A DNA stretch of 22,328 nt, from the NCBI GenBank assembly GCA_039819065.1, contig JBCBSS010000138.1, positions 1 through 22,328 of the forward strand, written 5' to 3'. Under the pieces are notes generated by a model. It searched no databases, was not told the origin of the DNA, and saw only the letters and a program-made list of their open reading frames with translations. Below, in pieces: positions 9,601 through 18,175 of this stretch. Position 1 is the stretch's first letter. Every line of letters begins with the position of its first letter. The stretch is from JBCBSS01 sp039819065 (lineage in GTDB: Bacteria; Bacteroidota; Bacteroidia; Cytophagales; Cyclobacteriaceae). Made by a program: the position numbers and the translations under genes.

Positions 9601-12600
9601 GAGGTCATGTTGGCCTATGTGAAAGATGGTAAGACCTACATCTTCGAAAAGCCTGACAGCCATGGCTATTTCCGCTACCTGGTTTATTCTAACGACACAT
9701 ACGAGAAACCCGATGCAGGCTATCCTAAGCAGACCGACATCAGTTTCTTTGGTATCCCAAGCAAGCAGGAAGAAGAAGGGTTCGATCGGTTTGATACCGT
9801 CCTAATGCACGGTGACAATATGATCTTCATTAAAGATCAGGAGTTCATCCGCTTCAATACCAACGAGGAAAATTGGTCGTACCCGAAAGAGCTGGAGCTA
9901 CTCTACAAAGGCATTCCTTTTAATAAAACTACCTTTCAGGATATTAAAACCGCCTTTGAAGGAGCAGATGGCACCATTTATTTCTTCAACCAAGACCACT
10001 ACGTTTCCTATGCAAAAGGAAAGTTTTCCCCGGTGATGGAAATAAAAGACAAGTGGGGTCTGGTCAGTAACAATTTCGCTCAGGTTGTAGACGCCGCTTT
10101 CGTCTATAATGAACAAGTGACCTATCTCTTCTCCGGTAATAAATACATTCGTTATTCTACCTCGGATTACCGCTATGTAGATGAAGGGTATCCCAAAGAA
10201 GTAGCCAAAGATCTACGCATGGAAGCACCTTTCAGCTTTATGCCTAAGGAATTCCAATATGCCATAGATAGGATAGAAGAGACAGGAGGTAAACTCAGCA
10301 TCGACGGTGTCTACACTAACCCACGGAATACCTACGTGTTCCTGAATAAGCAGCTTTATGTAGGCTCAGAGTACAATTACGATGTACGGAGCATGAACCA
10401 CCTCGGCAAGGTACGCAACAACTTCAGGGAAAGAGGTAGCATTGACGCCGCTTTCGTTGACAAAAACGGTAAGACCTATCTCTTCTCGGGAGATCAATAT
10501 ATCCGCTATTCTGACAACTACTACAAGTATGTGGATGAAGGGTATCCTAAGTTGATCATGGACGATCTGGCCGGTGAACTGGGTCTTAAGGGATTACCTG
10601 ATGATTTTCAATACGGTATAGATGCAGCGTTTGTGGACAATAAAGGAGAAGTGTATCTGTTCAAGGATGAAAATTATATTTCAACCGGCAATGGCAGCTC
10701 AGAACTCCTGATAAGCAGTAAGTGGGGTAAAATCAAAAACAATTTCAAGGAACGAAACGGGCAAATCATTGATGCCGCCTACATCGATGAAGAAGGCCGT
10801 TTATTGATATTTAAAGGAGATCAATTCATCTGCTACACAGATACCGAGGAGCTTTTCACCGATGATGATGAACTGGAAAAGTACGTCGATCGAGGCTATC
10901 CAATGCTGATAGAAGATCACCATGCACGGCTACCTGAAGGTTTCAGGAAAAAGCTGGATGGCGCCTTTATGTTTGAAGGTAGAATGTACTTTACCAAGGG
11001 CACTTCGTATGTAATGGCCGTAGATGGCTATCATACTTATGATGATAATATCTACCCGCAGGAATTCAAGTACAGATGGGGAGAATGGACGGATTACTTA
11101 TTGAGTGATATACTCGTCCTTTCGAGGTTCAAGAAGCTGTCTGATACTTTTAGCAGTAGTGAATTCACCCTTTCAAACCTACTACACCTGGGGGATGGCG
11201 CCGAAAAAGAGCCTTATCTGGCAGTCTCGGAAATTTTTGGTTTTGACAAAGACGAAGTACGCTGGGTAAAACAAAACAATGCCTTCCTGGAAGCTGTGAG
11301 CTCATTTGAGAAGCAGTTTGATATGGAGTTGATCATTAAGCTCTATGACCTCCTTACCAAAACCCAGGAAATGGATGTCGATGCTTCCAAGTTGTATGAG
11401 GACGTATGGGTCAACCTGTACCGCTCGGTAAATAGAGCCAAAGCAGCTAAAAAGATCTATCAAATGCTAGGCACCGCTGGCTGTAATGACAACTACAAAG
11501 CCCGCTTGGATCAGGTGGAAGGCGAATTCAATACGCTAAAACGCGATGCGTTGGTGCCCTATGCCATCTCAACCGATAAGGATTTGTTGGATGCGCGTGA
11601 CCTTTACGAGAAAACGCTCATAGACGTGAAGATGGAAAGTGAGGCCACTACCTCGCGCATTAAAGAGGCCATAGCGGCCACACAGCTATATTTCCATCGC
11701 TATTTCATCAACCTTGAAAAAGTTGCCCTTGAAGGTTCAAATGATGAAGAGGTTAAGGAAAGGCTAAGGAGGCAGTGGGAATGGATGCGCAATTACCGCG
11801 TTTGGGAAGCCAATCGTAAAGTCTTCTTGTACCCAGAGAATTACATTCGTCCGGAACTGCGCGACGCTGACTACAAAACCGCTGCTTTCGAAACCCTTGA
11901 GCAAGACTTGATGCAGGGGGAAATTACCGAAGATCTGGTAGAAAGAGGCTATAAAAAATACCTCGATGAATACACCGAGGTATCTCGCTTAAAGGTCGCC
12001 GGGGGATATGTGTACGATACGGTAGGGAGCGGTAGTGCCAACGATAAAAGCCTTGTACTCTTCGGTCGCACCAAAACGGATCCACTTAGATACTATTACC
12101 GTTTTGCCAATTTCGCCGAAGGAAAGAGCAGTGGTGCTTCGTGGGAACCCTGGAAGAAAGTGGAAGTAGCCATCGAATCTAAGAAAGTCTACCCTGTTTA
12201 CGCATTCTATCGTGTCTTTGTATTCTGGGCAACGGTTGAGCGTATCATGGACGAAAGTGATGAACAGGATGCTTCCACGGCAGCAGTGGCTACTACCACA
12301 GACAGCAAGGATTCTGATATCCAGTACGTTAGCTCGTCACAATCATCTTCTAGCCGGGCGGGTAAGTATCGTGTAAATATTTACTACTCATTCTACAATC
12401 TTAATGATGAGTGGTCTCAACCTCAACTACTGAACACCTCAATAGAGACATATGGTAAGATTACCAATGTAGAACTGTTTGTAGAGAATGCACAAAAGCT
12501 GGCCGATTATGATGATAACCACGAAAACATTGTCATCAGTTGTAGATATACCTATTACGACTTTACTACGCTCACACTGGCTAATTTTTTAAAGCGTATT

Positions 12601-15600
12601 TACAAGATAAAGTCGCTGGAAAAAACAGAACATATTGCCTACAGCCTTACTTCTGAATTGGAAACCTATGCTGCGACTGCTCCGAATTTTGAGGATAAAG
12701 GGGAAGAGATCTTTAAGCACCTGTTTCCCGCAGAAAACGCAAAGAAACTAGGCAGTGATGATCGAATCATGCTCAACTCCATCGAAAACAGCCTTGATGG
12801 CCCGTGGTTTGCCTACGACTACAAGGGTGGAGGTTTTTTGGTGAAACCTTCTGAAACAGCGCTCGATACCAATAAGTGGCCACAAAGCCTTTCCGGGAAC
12901 GCTGAGGGGCTTCCGACCGATCGTAATATCACAGCGGTATTCTATGCCGGTAACAGTCTCTATTACATGGTAGACAAAAAATACCATGTTTATGATGGTA
13001 CCAAAATCACGGAAACTGGCAATAACGCCACCCGTTGGGGACAGGTACGAAACAACATACAGGCCAACTTTGGCATAGATGCGGGCTACAGTGATGGTAA
13101 GAATGTCTACCTGTTCTCCGGTGATCAGTATTATAAGTATCGTCTCACGGGCAAAGGTTTGGCAGAGAAAGACTATCCTAAGTTGCTATCCAAAAACGAT
13201 TTAGGAATTCCTACAAGCTGGACTAAGGTCGATGCCTCATTCAAAGGAGCTGACAACAAAACATATTTGTTTAATAATGCTTCTTACATAGAATTAGGCA
13301 AAAATGCTAAACCAATTGATAACTCAAAGAAATGGGGCGTACTTAAAAACAACTTCACTAGTGCCAGTACGGTACAGATTGAGACTTGCTTTGCCTATAA
13401 TAATAAGCTTTATGCCCTTAATAGCGACCAATGGATTCGCTATGATAACATTGCTGTTTTAGACGATGGAACCATATCATCTGCTTCTCCTGAAGTGATA
13501 AAAACCGGTGACCTTGCCATGTTCCTTCAAGAAGAATTTGGATATGCTGCCGATGAAGTTAAAAAGTTTGTAGGCAAGACTGTGAATTCCGCTGCCTTGC
13601 TATCCACTGGTCTGTTGATAGTGCATTATGACAATAACATGGTCACCTTTAATTTACCGCAGAAGTCCGTTTTCGATCCTAAAACCAATGTCCAAACCAT
13701 AGTTGCATTCGGCAAATACGTTATTGCTGATGCCGGGACGGGAGACGGAAAATTGGCACTGCACAACGGCATGACCTTTATGTGGTACTTCTGTATAAAG
13801 GATCAGAGTAAAAAGAACGTAAAGGTTGACTCCGCATTTTTATACGGCAATAGGATTTATCTCTTTTCTGGTAAGGAGTATTACGTATTAGATACGACGG
13901 AGATCAATACTATTGAAAGTAAGAAAAATAAGAACACTTTTCTCAAGAGTGGGCCAATCCAGATCGCAAATACCTTCGGACTAAGTCTGACTTTCAATAC
14001 CAGCAAAATCGATTCGGCATTCACACTTGGTGGATACACCTACCTACTGTCAGGTGAGTACTATATACGCTATAAAAGCAAAGACTATCGTACAGTAGAA
14101 ACGATAGGCACCATCGCCGATCTCATACCAGGGCTTCCATCCAATTGGTCAAATACGGTAGATGCAGCATTTACTTACTTTGATGGCAAAAACTACCTGT
14201 TTAATAGTGCTAAAAACCAATCACTGGAATTAGCGGCTGACTTTGGTACATCAAATAAGCGCACCATTACTGTCAAGTGGGGCAACCTCAATGCCAGTAA
14301 TTTTAGGCCGAGTACCATTGATGCTGCCTATGTGCTGAACAAAAAGCTGTACCTATTCAGTGGCGATCAGTTCGTTGTTCACAGCATAGCCAATGATGGT
14401 ACAGTAAGTCAGCACATGGACGATACTTATCCAAGAACCATTGCCAATAACCTGAGCAACATTTCAGCCGCTTTTGTACTACCCAGGGACGGTGTAGATA
14501 ATGTTTACCTGATCGTCAACAGCCAGTACTATAAAATAGGGAAAGGAGAAGCCCCGGATAGTTTTGCCGATAAGGGAGCGACTATCAAAGGCAACTGGGG
14601 CAACTTACCTAGCGATTTGCACAGCGGAATGGATGCAGCCTTGAATAAGGCCGGTAAGCTCTACTTTATCAAGAAGGGCAACTTCATTGACTACACATTG
14701 AATAGTAACGATCATGCCGTACCATATGTGATTGATGATGTAAAATATGAGATCATCCGATTGACGACCAGTACGGCAGATGCGCTGAATCAAGCACTAC
14801 TCGCTTCAGTAGATACGCCGGCCGGAATAGGAGGACTATTAAATGCTACTGTTCAACAGATTGATGAAACGCCATCATTTAGCAGGGATGGAGGTTCTAA
14901 TCCTACTACTATTCAGGCCACGTCGAAATACGTAGATGAAGCCAATCTACCAGTAAGTACGCATTTGGATTTCAACAGTGCCAATGGGATTTACTATTGG
15001 GAGATATTCTTCCATGCCCCGTTCCATATTGCCATGGCGCTTAATGCAGACCAGAAGTTTGAATACGCCAAAGAATGGTACGAATACATTTTTGATCCTA
15101 CGGAGACATCCAATTACTGGAAGTTCTTGCCCTTCCTGGCTACAGATATCAGTGCATTGTTGACTTCAATGGAAGGAAGCCTGGCTTACTTTGGAAACGC
15201 TGACGCGAACAGGAAACTGAAGAGCTTTGCCGCCTACTTGATTCAATATAACCCTGTGTTCCAGGGGTATGCTTCTGAGAATAGTATCTCTCTTGGTACC
15301 GATAAAGATGCCAAAGAGAAGCAGGTAAAGATGACACTTTCAAATGTTGCAAGTTGGCCTACCTATACCGCACTGTTTAGTGCTATTAAAAACCTGAGTA
15401 CGTCCAACGCTGATACCGACAAAAAAGCGCTGCTCGTAGCCGCTAGAAATAATCTACTTGAGGTAATGGCCATCTGCGCTAAGCTGAAATACCGCTACGA
15501 GCTGATGCAGAATACGACAGCTCAGATCAATACTTACCTGGATGATCCGTTCGATCCTCACACCATAGCGGAGTATCGTAAGATCGCTTATCGTAAGTCT

Positions 15601-18009
15601 ATTGTGATGAACTACATTGATAACCTGATCGACTGGGGTGACATGTTGTTCCGTCAGTACACAAGGGAGAGTATCAATGAAGCGCGCATGTTGTATGTCT
15701 TAGCCTATGACTTACTCGGCAAGAAACCAGAGAACCTGGGTGAAAAAGTACTGTCAGATGAGAAGCCTTACAGCGAACTGAGAAACTATTCTGGCCTGGA
15801 AGATGATTATGATTTCATCTTTGATCTGGAAAATGCCTACTACGATGCAAAACAGGACAAAATTACCCGGTCATACGAGAGCGTTTCTTATGCCGGCATG
15901 GTGCACGATTCTATTACCGACCCGTACTTCTTCGTGCCGGAGAATACCCTCTTCATGGATTACTGGGATCGTGTAGAAGACCGCCTTCATAAAATCCGCA
16001 ATAGCATGAACATCATGGGGATCAAGCAGCCGCTGGCCTTATTCCAGCCACCGATTGATCCTATGGCGATAGTCAGTGCAGTAGCAGGAGGTGGAGGTGT
16101 TGCTGGCGCTTTGGCGGACATGGCGGTAGAAGTGCCGCATTATAAATTCAGCTACATGATCGGCAAAGCCAAAGAATTTGCCCAGAAAGTAGAGCAGTTC
16201 GGCGGAGAACTACTGGGTGCCTTGGAAAAGAAAGACGCCGAGGCGTTGAGCATCCTGCAGAATAAAAATGAGCACAACATCCTTATGCTTACCACTCAGG
16301 TCAAGGAAAAGCAGATTGAAGACGCTCAAAAGAGTATTGAAGGCCTGGAGGAAAGCAAAAAGACGGCAGAAGGCCAGAAGCAGCATTACGAAAACCTAAT
16401 CAGCAACGGATGGCTCGACGAGGAGACCCAGCAAATGGATCTCATGACTGCTGGTATTGCCCTTCAGTCGATAGCAGCATTTGGTTATATCCTCAGTGCG
16501 ATATCGAGAGTTGTTCCGCAGTTCAGCTTAGGGCCATTCAATTTTGGTGTGACCACCGGTGGTATGCAGGTGTCAGAATTTCTTGAGAGTACCAATGAAT
16601 CGTTCCAAACCACTGGTGAAGCGCTGATGACAGCAGGGGAGTTGGTAGGTATCCGGGCGCAGCATCAACGATCCGTTCAGGATTGGGAGCTACAACGGGA
16701 TATGGCCATCGGTGAGATCCAGCAACTAAAGGTGCAAATTGAAGGAGCGAAGATACAGAAATCTATATCTGAACGAGAATTGGAGATCCATAACAAGGAG
16801 ATGGAGAACAATGAGTCCATCGCAAATTTCATGACGGAGAAATTCTCCAACAAGGCACTCTATCAATGGATGTCTAGCAAGTTGTCAGGCATGTACTACG
16901 ACTCATATAAGATGGCCCATGATATGGCCAAGCGAGCAGAAAAAGCCTTCCAGTTTGAGACTGGTACCAAGGCTATGGATGTAAGCTACATAGGGGGTAC
17001 TTATTGGGACAGCCAGAAAAAAGGACTGCTAGCCGGACAAAGCCTCAGCTTTGACATCAGCCGTATGGAAAAAGCCTACATGGAGCAAGATGTCCGTACC
17101 ATGGAGATCACCAAAAACATCTCTTTGCTAGAACTTGATCCACTGGCCTTCATGCAACTCAAAGCCAAGGGCGTTTGCGAATTCAGACTGACTGAAGCGC
17201 TATTTGATTATGATTTCCCAGGCCATTTCAAGCGGCAGGTAAAAAATATCTCACTGGCATTCAACATCGGAGAAGGGCAATATGTCAACGCTACCCTAAC
17301 GCAGTTGAACAATAAAGTGATCCTTGAGCCGGACATCAAAGCAGTGAAATACTTACTTGATGCAAAAGGCTCGCAACCACTTTCTATCCGTAATGATTGG
17401 AAAGCCAATCAGCAAGTGGCACTGTCCTTTGTGGATCAATACACCGAGAATAATGGACTCTTTGAACTGAGGTACTTTGACGATCGTTACTTGCCATTTG
17501 AAGGAACAGGAGCGATATCCCTGTGGCGCCTTGAACTTAACGGCAAGAAAGGTTCTACTTACAGGGTAGAAGACTTGCTTGATGTAACCATTAAGTTGCG
17601 CTACTCGGCCAACCAGGGTGGTAGCGCCTTTGCCAATGCGGTGAAAGGCGTACTGAAGCCATACAATACCACCAGCTTCTTTGATGTCGGATACAACTTC
17701 CCTGATCAGTGGAATAACTTCCTGTTAAGCGACGATAAAGACCTGGAATTGACGTTTACACGCGATATGTTCCCAAGTATGAACGGGGGCAAGGTAAACG
17801 GTTTATTCCTCAAGTATGATTACGAGGGTGACCAAAAGCCAACCTTCTTGCTCAACGACGAGACCAAGCTCGCAGATAGCACCTATCTCGAGATTGGCAA
17901 CTTATCTGTAGCCAATGAAGGCTCCGTTTGGAAGTTTACTGTGCAGGGCGATAAGTCTGTGATCAAGAATGTAGAGATGATCGCAGCTTATAAAGCGAAA
18001 GTAGAATAG
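3601..18009 (+). CDS. Giant TcA-like toxin subunit with two hemopexin-repeat blocks
   Basis: This 4802-residue protein has TcA architecture, the pentameric pore-forming and translocation subunit of Tc (ABC) toxins. In order: VYSPAAYLADLL at 28-39; alpha-helical shell to about 1150, with FFINKG at 221 and five 80-residue modules; hemopexin-like block 1 (1161-2500); ABC-toxin N region with TSRIKEAI (about 2684) and NYRVWEANRKVFLYPEN (2731-2747); neuraminidase-like domain (about 2800-3060) broken by a Ser/Asp-rich linker at 2884-2920; hemopexin-like block 2 (3110-3708); YYWEIFFHAP (3798-3807) and DDPFDPH (3981-3987); coiled pore-forming helices with a hydrophobic hairpin near 4281-4330; and a TcB-binding domain starting near YIGGTYWDS (4463) with YLPFEGTGAISLWRLEL (4630-4646). 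Ordinary TcA is about 2500 residues; the repeats explain the excess. No signal peptide is seen. The ATG at 3601 is chosen because the ATG six bases earlier reads into an immediate stop. It follows the split N-terminal gene. No TcB/TcC partner is in view. Target cells and receptor are unknown. Confidence 0.93.
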   Translation: MSTFNDLPDYEVLFGDLDFKEGDDSRSVYSPAAYLADLLQMMDDEFSSTNDVEGRRPDIRKIILDYENTFEEIPYLEVVNDVLEAKIGNKVYTDLLKADYPFNMPFNLDHAEVQLYLKHLGISSEALYKTFSLKHDDGIISREYLNLSEQEYALVIKDNRNNIVPKFYNYSSNRDTLKLGFQAYMANITTFLETTDLTGVQARELIHQKLREEEYGFQANFFINKGLGKNGYATLDKTENYLVWSNNSKGTWKASDGKTYNLLPIEWYDRVNRFVRFANKIGISFTDLDLILRHCCNNTLNADSVAMVASVKKLKEAFDVDYDVAVALLTSINEVGQTEEEEPADLFNRTFNNKCVQFDERYILGSQPLAIEFKEEKDYTEISYYDDLFSDANYDFRKRIRYVLGISKTDLEKIIQRLDDKEIDESLWMLAKNKIRLINFLYRFTRLATALDLSHEEMFTLFDVFEVDPTIARHNQQNIFLSYLPSTQDCYEIFLGANVKDQQWLAHTLHYTSKWMMEYGYTAEVLWQITTGKYKTEEAEKAAKAAKILALDGVYQGFKSLVLQPGAFLQGPFDQRASAVIYRALETICGQKPGHHDVRLVSYDKEEAEMMAHKAVDQLSWVTSMDFTGLGIEEKLSEKIFRNLVFMGYVDEQGIIQPDALPEDDEDFLLETDFSHHRSQLFSILSDLYNDVAGDAEELADINISLFPSDLEDLGLDKPELDELYDNLIFNNYIDEDGVVQHPVFFSENENEEDFDTEIDINDYRMEVYEQFEQKLEMFDEGELMISKSIFNELPLKEVEINDLVENLIFNEYIDKKHVIHDKQRTLNEDADEFELAIQFYPHRHEILRALQEKVESHQKEYMTISSGSLAEIADKIVAKWAYQDLQSDYINGAQMLPEAREFFLDEENKKSFVLSYYFDNLPGTIVFDRMADIIKTTDSFYLTKQSLYDLKFSEEEATELIGVLHNMEAITDDHKLPVGSLEYYLDANNALSFQVEAFEDYNKDIFFLLQAVAKKVQEAQQVIQSTLKGAAEKQENYLFGQLQSIFGLDAEIVRSLSREVFPGEKDIKAAWMLPILHAVNVLDTITEEPADPSFNTVYRRIQQFAMLSGKLQLTKEEVEIAFRDQNLVAKYPETLKLDDFEFTRATREKGKVVIKPVKNIDAILEGDDFIYLFDSGKYWMYRRSDYELVDKSDLDYDQDLIDLQRDDDDLRDVLEDDPIRLLFEKEKGTIDVTAAFMDKEGNTFIFSKDHYFLLPEGSDTWDKRNNEFGNVDNNFQVMTEIDMAYKDEEGRLFLFANDEYVRFSEGYDYIDEEYPKKIADSWQDENLKVSLPDHFIDEHGAAFEGTDGNSYFFNHSKFVSSENKGEMDVADYWGRMEYEFKGADHIDAVLKDGANVYLFAGDIMVKYTDCLENEGVRVADGFPKRIIDQFPALPYEFAKGIDAAFKGEDGKIHLIKDKYAVSFKEGAKDISLLNLDETWGIVKNNILATGKVDAVLSALDGRVYMFSGDQYFRYSTDDYSKVDSGYPRLTSEDFYGLKKVEAAFILDGKTYLFGVDEKGKPMYVRYSTPDYTEVDEEDEDESSYITPVESLPDVEEVETFPRPQNDDEWWSFPQSLIDKGFTKVDAVFNAPNGVTYLFSNMKVVDERSERPSTASYVVEFHEANRWWSEPELITEKWDNLPFSTITAAFTGKDGKIYMFSGSNYVRISDGDFWKIDNGFPRTISKFWGEVDNNIDRYRKVDTALVLESREDDEDKKGDDYVKISRHTYLFSGDQIFRYVGKDYSKVEQGYPKKLSDLQDEPRFGELQQEIQKVTAAYADDRNVYLFEGSDCHVISEDEDHHKGVYNTADDFANISAVTFAHGSVYALERKIWKRLSGLEEKKIEKARETPNILDAVPDSFDKNGVSAVLRGVDNNTYLFKGTQCHNTLLNLTFETGEEWGRPRNNIEINETIDAAFVGRDGKTYVFSGDQYFVYKTKTYTNQQTEDPPELIAEMWQGLSEVMLAYVKDGKTYIFEKPDSHGYFRYLVYSNDTYEKPDAGYPKQTDISFFGIPSKQEEEGFDRFDTVLMHGDNMIFIKDQEFIRFNTNEENWSYPKELELLYKGIPFNKTTFQDIKTAFEGADGTIYFFNQDHYVSYAKGKFSPVMEIKDKWGLVSNNFAQVVDAAFVYNEQVTYLFSGNKYIRYSTSDYRYVDEGYPKEVAKDLRMEAPFSFMPKEFQYAIDRIEETGGKLSIDGVYTNPRNTYVFLNKQLYVGSEYNYDVRSMNHLGKVRNNFRERGSIDAAFVDKNGKTYLFSGDQYIRYSDNYYKYVDEGYPKLIMDDLAGELGLKGLPDDFQYGIDAAFVDNKGEVYLFKDENYISTGNGSSELLISSKWGKIKNNFKERNGQIIDAAYIDEEGRLLIFKGDQFICYTDTEELFTDDDELEKYVDRGYPMLIEDHHARLPEGFRKKLDGAFMFEGRMYFTKGTSYVMAVDGYHTYDDNIYPQEFKYRWGEWTDYLLSDILVLSRFKKLSDTFSSSEFTLSNLLHLGDGAEKEPYLAVSEIFGFDKDEVRWVKQNNAFLEAVSSFEKQFDMELIIKLYDLLTKTQEMDVDASKLYEDVWVNLYRSVNRAKAAKKIYQMLGTAGCNDNYKARLDQVEGEFNTLKRDALVPYAISTDKDLLDARDLYEKTLIDVKMESEATTSRIKEAIAATQLYFHRYFINLEKVALEGSNDEEVKERLRRQWEWMRNYRVWEANRKVFLYPENYIRPELRDADYKTAAFETLEQDLMQGEITEDLVERGYKKYLDEYTEVSRLKVAGGYVYDTVGSGSANDKSLVLFGRTKTDPLRYYYRFANFAEGKSSGASWEPWKKVEVAIESKKVYPVYAFYRVFVFWATVERIMDESDEQDASTAAVATTTDSKDSDIQYVSSSQSSSSRAGKYRVNIYYSFYNLNDEWSQPQLLNTSIETYGKITNVELFVENAQKLADYDDNHENIVISCRYTYYDFTTLTLANFLKRIYKIKSLEKTEHIAYSLTSELETYAATAPNFEDKGEEIFKHLFPAENAKKLGSDDRIMLNSIENSLDGPWFAYDYKGGGFLVKPSETALDTNKWPQSLSGNAEGLPTDRNITAVFYAGNSLYYMVDKKYHVYDGTKITETGNNATRWGQVRNNIQANFGIDAGYSDGKNVYLFSGDQYYKYRLTGKGLAEKDYPKLLSKNDLGIPTSWTKVDASFKGADNKTYLFNNASYIELGKNAKPIDNSKKWGVLKNNFTSASTVQIETCFAYNNKLYALNSDQWIRYDNIAVLDDGTISSASPEVIKTGDLAMFLQEEFGYAADEVKKFVGKTVNSAALLSTGLLIVHYDNNMVTFNLPQKSVFDPKTNVQTIVAFGKYVIADAGTGDGKLALHNGMTFMWYFCIKDQSKKNVKVDSAFLYGNRIYLFSGKEYYVLDTTEINTIESKKNKNTFLKSGPIQIANTFGLSLTFNTSKIDSAFTLGGYTYLLSGEYYIRYKSKDYRTVETIGTIADLIPGLPSNWSNTVDAAFTYFDGKNYLFNSAKNQSLELAADFGTSNKRTITVKWGNLNASNFRPSTIDAAYVLNKKLYLFSGDQFVVHSIANDGTVSQHMDDTYPRTIANNLSNISAAFVLPRDGVDNVYLIVNSQYYKIGKGEAPDSFADKGATIKGNWGNLPSDLHSGMDAALNKAGKLYFIKKGNFIDYTLNSNDHAVPYVIDDVKYEIIRLTTSTADALNQALLASVDTPAGIGGLLNATVQQIDETPSFSRDGGSNPTTIQATSKYVDEANLPVSTHLDFNSANGIYYWEIFFHAPFHIAMALNADQKFEYAKEWYEYIFDPTETSNYWKFLPFLATDISALLTSMEGSLAYFGNADANRKLKSFAAYLIQYNPVFQGYASENSISLGTDKDAKEKQVKMTLSNVASWPTYTALFSAIKNLSTSNADTDKKALLVAARNNLLEVMAICAKLKYRYELMQNTTAQINTYLDDPFDPHTIAEYRKIAYRKSIVMNYIDNLIDWGDMLFRQYTRESINEARMLYVLAYDLLGKKPENLGEKVLSDEKPYSELRNYSGLEDDYDFIFDLENAYYDAKQDKITRSYESVSYAGMVHDSITDPYFFVPENTLFMDYWDRVEDRLHKIRNSMNIMGIKQPLALFQPPIDPMAIVSAVAGGGGVAGALADMAVEVPHYKFSYMIGKAKEFAQKVEQFGGELLGALEKKDAEALSILQNKNEHNILMLTTQVKEKQIEDAQKSIEGLEESKKTAEGQKQHYENLISNGWLDEETQQMDLMTAGIALQSIAAFGYILSAISRVVPQFSLGPFNFGVTTGGMQVSEFLESTNESFQTTGEALMTAGELVGIRAQHQRSVQDWELQRDMAIGEIQQLKVQIEGAKIQKSISERELEIHNKEMENNESIANFMTEKFSNKALYQWMSSKLSGMYYDSYKMAHDMAKRAEKAFQFETGTKAMDVSYIGGTYWDSQKKGLLAGQSLSFDISRMEKAYMEQDVRTMEITKNISLLELDPLAFMQLKAKGVCEFRLTEALFDYDFPGHFKRQVKNISLAFNIGEGQYVNATLTQLNNKVILEPDIKAVKYLLDAKGSQPLSIRNDWKANQQVALSFVDQYTENNGLFELRYFDDRYLPFEGTGAISLWRLELNGKKGSTYRVEDLLDVTIKLRYSANQGGSAFANAVKGVLKPYNTTSFFDVGYNFPDQWNNFLLSDDKDLELTFTRDMFPSMNGGKVNGLFLKYDYEGDQKPTFLLNDETKLADSTYLEIGNLSVANEGSVWKFTVQGDKSVIKNVEMIAAYKAKVE
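5398..6540 (+). repeat. Five-fold ~80-residue module inside the TcA shell
   Basis: Similar segments recur in the protein: FRNLVFMGYVDEQG (641), YDNLIFNNYIDEDG (725), VENLIFNEYIDKKH (805), then weaker DLQSDYINGAQ (885) and LIGVLHNMEAITDD (961). The Tyr-Ile-Asp-like positions fall at 649, 733, 813, 890 and 970, a spacing of 84, 80, 77 and 80. The first three copies are clear and the last two rest on spacing and residual pattern. They probably are repeated small helical or winged-helix-like units of the shell. Confidence 0.6.
7081..11100 (+). repeat. Hemopexin-like repeat block 1 (about 24 repeats)
   Basis: Residues 1161-2500 of the TcA-like protein consist of repeats with the pattern IDAAF--DGKTYLFSGDQY-RYS--DY--VDEGYPK, averaging about 56 residues. 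Reading by eye I count 24, from IDAILEGDDFIYLF to LDGAFMFEGRMYF. Many alternate between a strict unit (YLFSGDQY-RYS) and a divergent one that begins after LP-DF and ends in KWG-NNF. Hemopexin repeats are blades of a four-bladed propeller, so 24 would make six propellers. Several, such as the units near 1600-1690 with an acidic insert, are degenerate. Confidence 0.85.
12925..14730 (+). repeat. Hemopexin-like repeat block 2 (about 12 repeats)
   Basis: Residues 3110-3708 form a second run of the same repeat, between the neuraminidase-like domain and the YYWEIFFHAP region. I count 12 units of about 50 residues, from ITAVFYAGNSLYYM to MDAALNKAGKLYFI. Clear ones contain NVYLFSGDQYYKY, RIYLFSGKEYYVL and KLYLFSGDQFVVH. 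Units 5 and 6 are hard to delimit. Twelve would equal three four-bladed propellers. Confidence 0.8.
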
Positions 18010-18021
18010 GCATATTTTATC

Positions 18022-18150
18022 GAGGCTGCATCAAAATTCTCTCTGAATGTCATTTCGAATGAAATGAGAAATCTTACTCACTGATCATGAATACTTTAAT
18101 GGAGTAAGATTTCTCCCAAAGGTCGAAATGACAGCTTTTGAGACAGCCTC
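18022..18150. repeat. 129-bp imperfect palindrome, Bacteroidota-type intergenic hairpin element
   Basis: Outer arms 18022-18036 and 18136-18150 (GAGGCTG...TCAAAA) match at 13 of 15 positions. Inner arms 18048-18079 and 18102-18133 share TGTCATTTCGA and AGAAATCTTACTC around a mismatched 8-base bubble. The core TGTCATTTCGA...GAGAAATCTTA resembles a widely dispersed intergenic hairpin that I recall from Bacteroidota genomes, of MITE or REP character. It lies in the gap between the TcA-like gene and the repeat-protein gene. Transcribed, it would fold into a long stem that may limit read-through or protect the TcA message. Confidence 0.7.
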
Positions 18151-18175
18151 ATTTAAAACAAAAAAGTACCTGATC

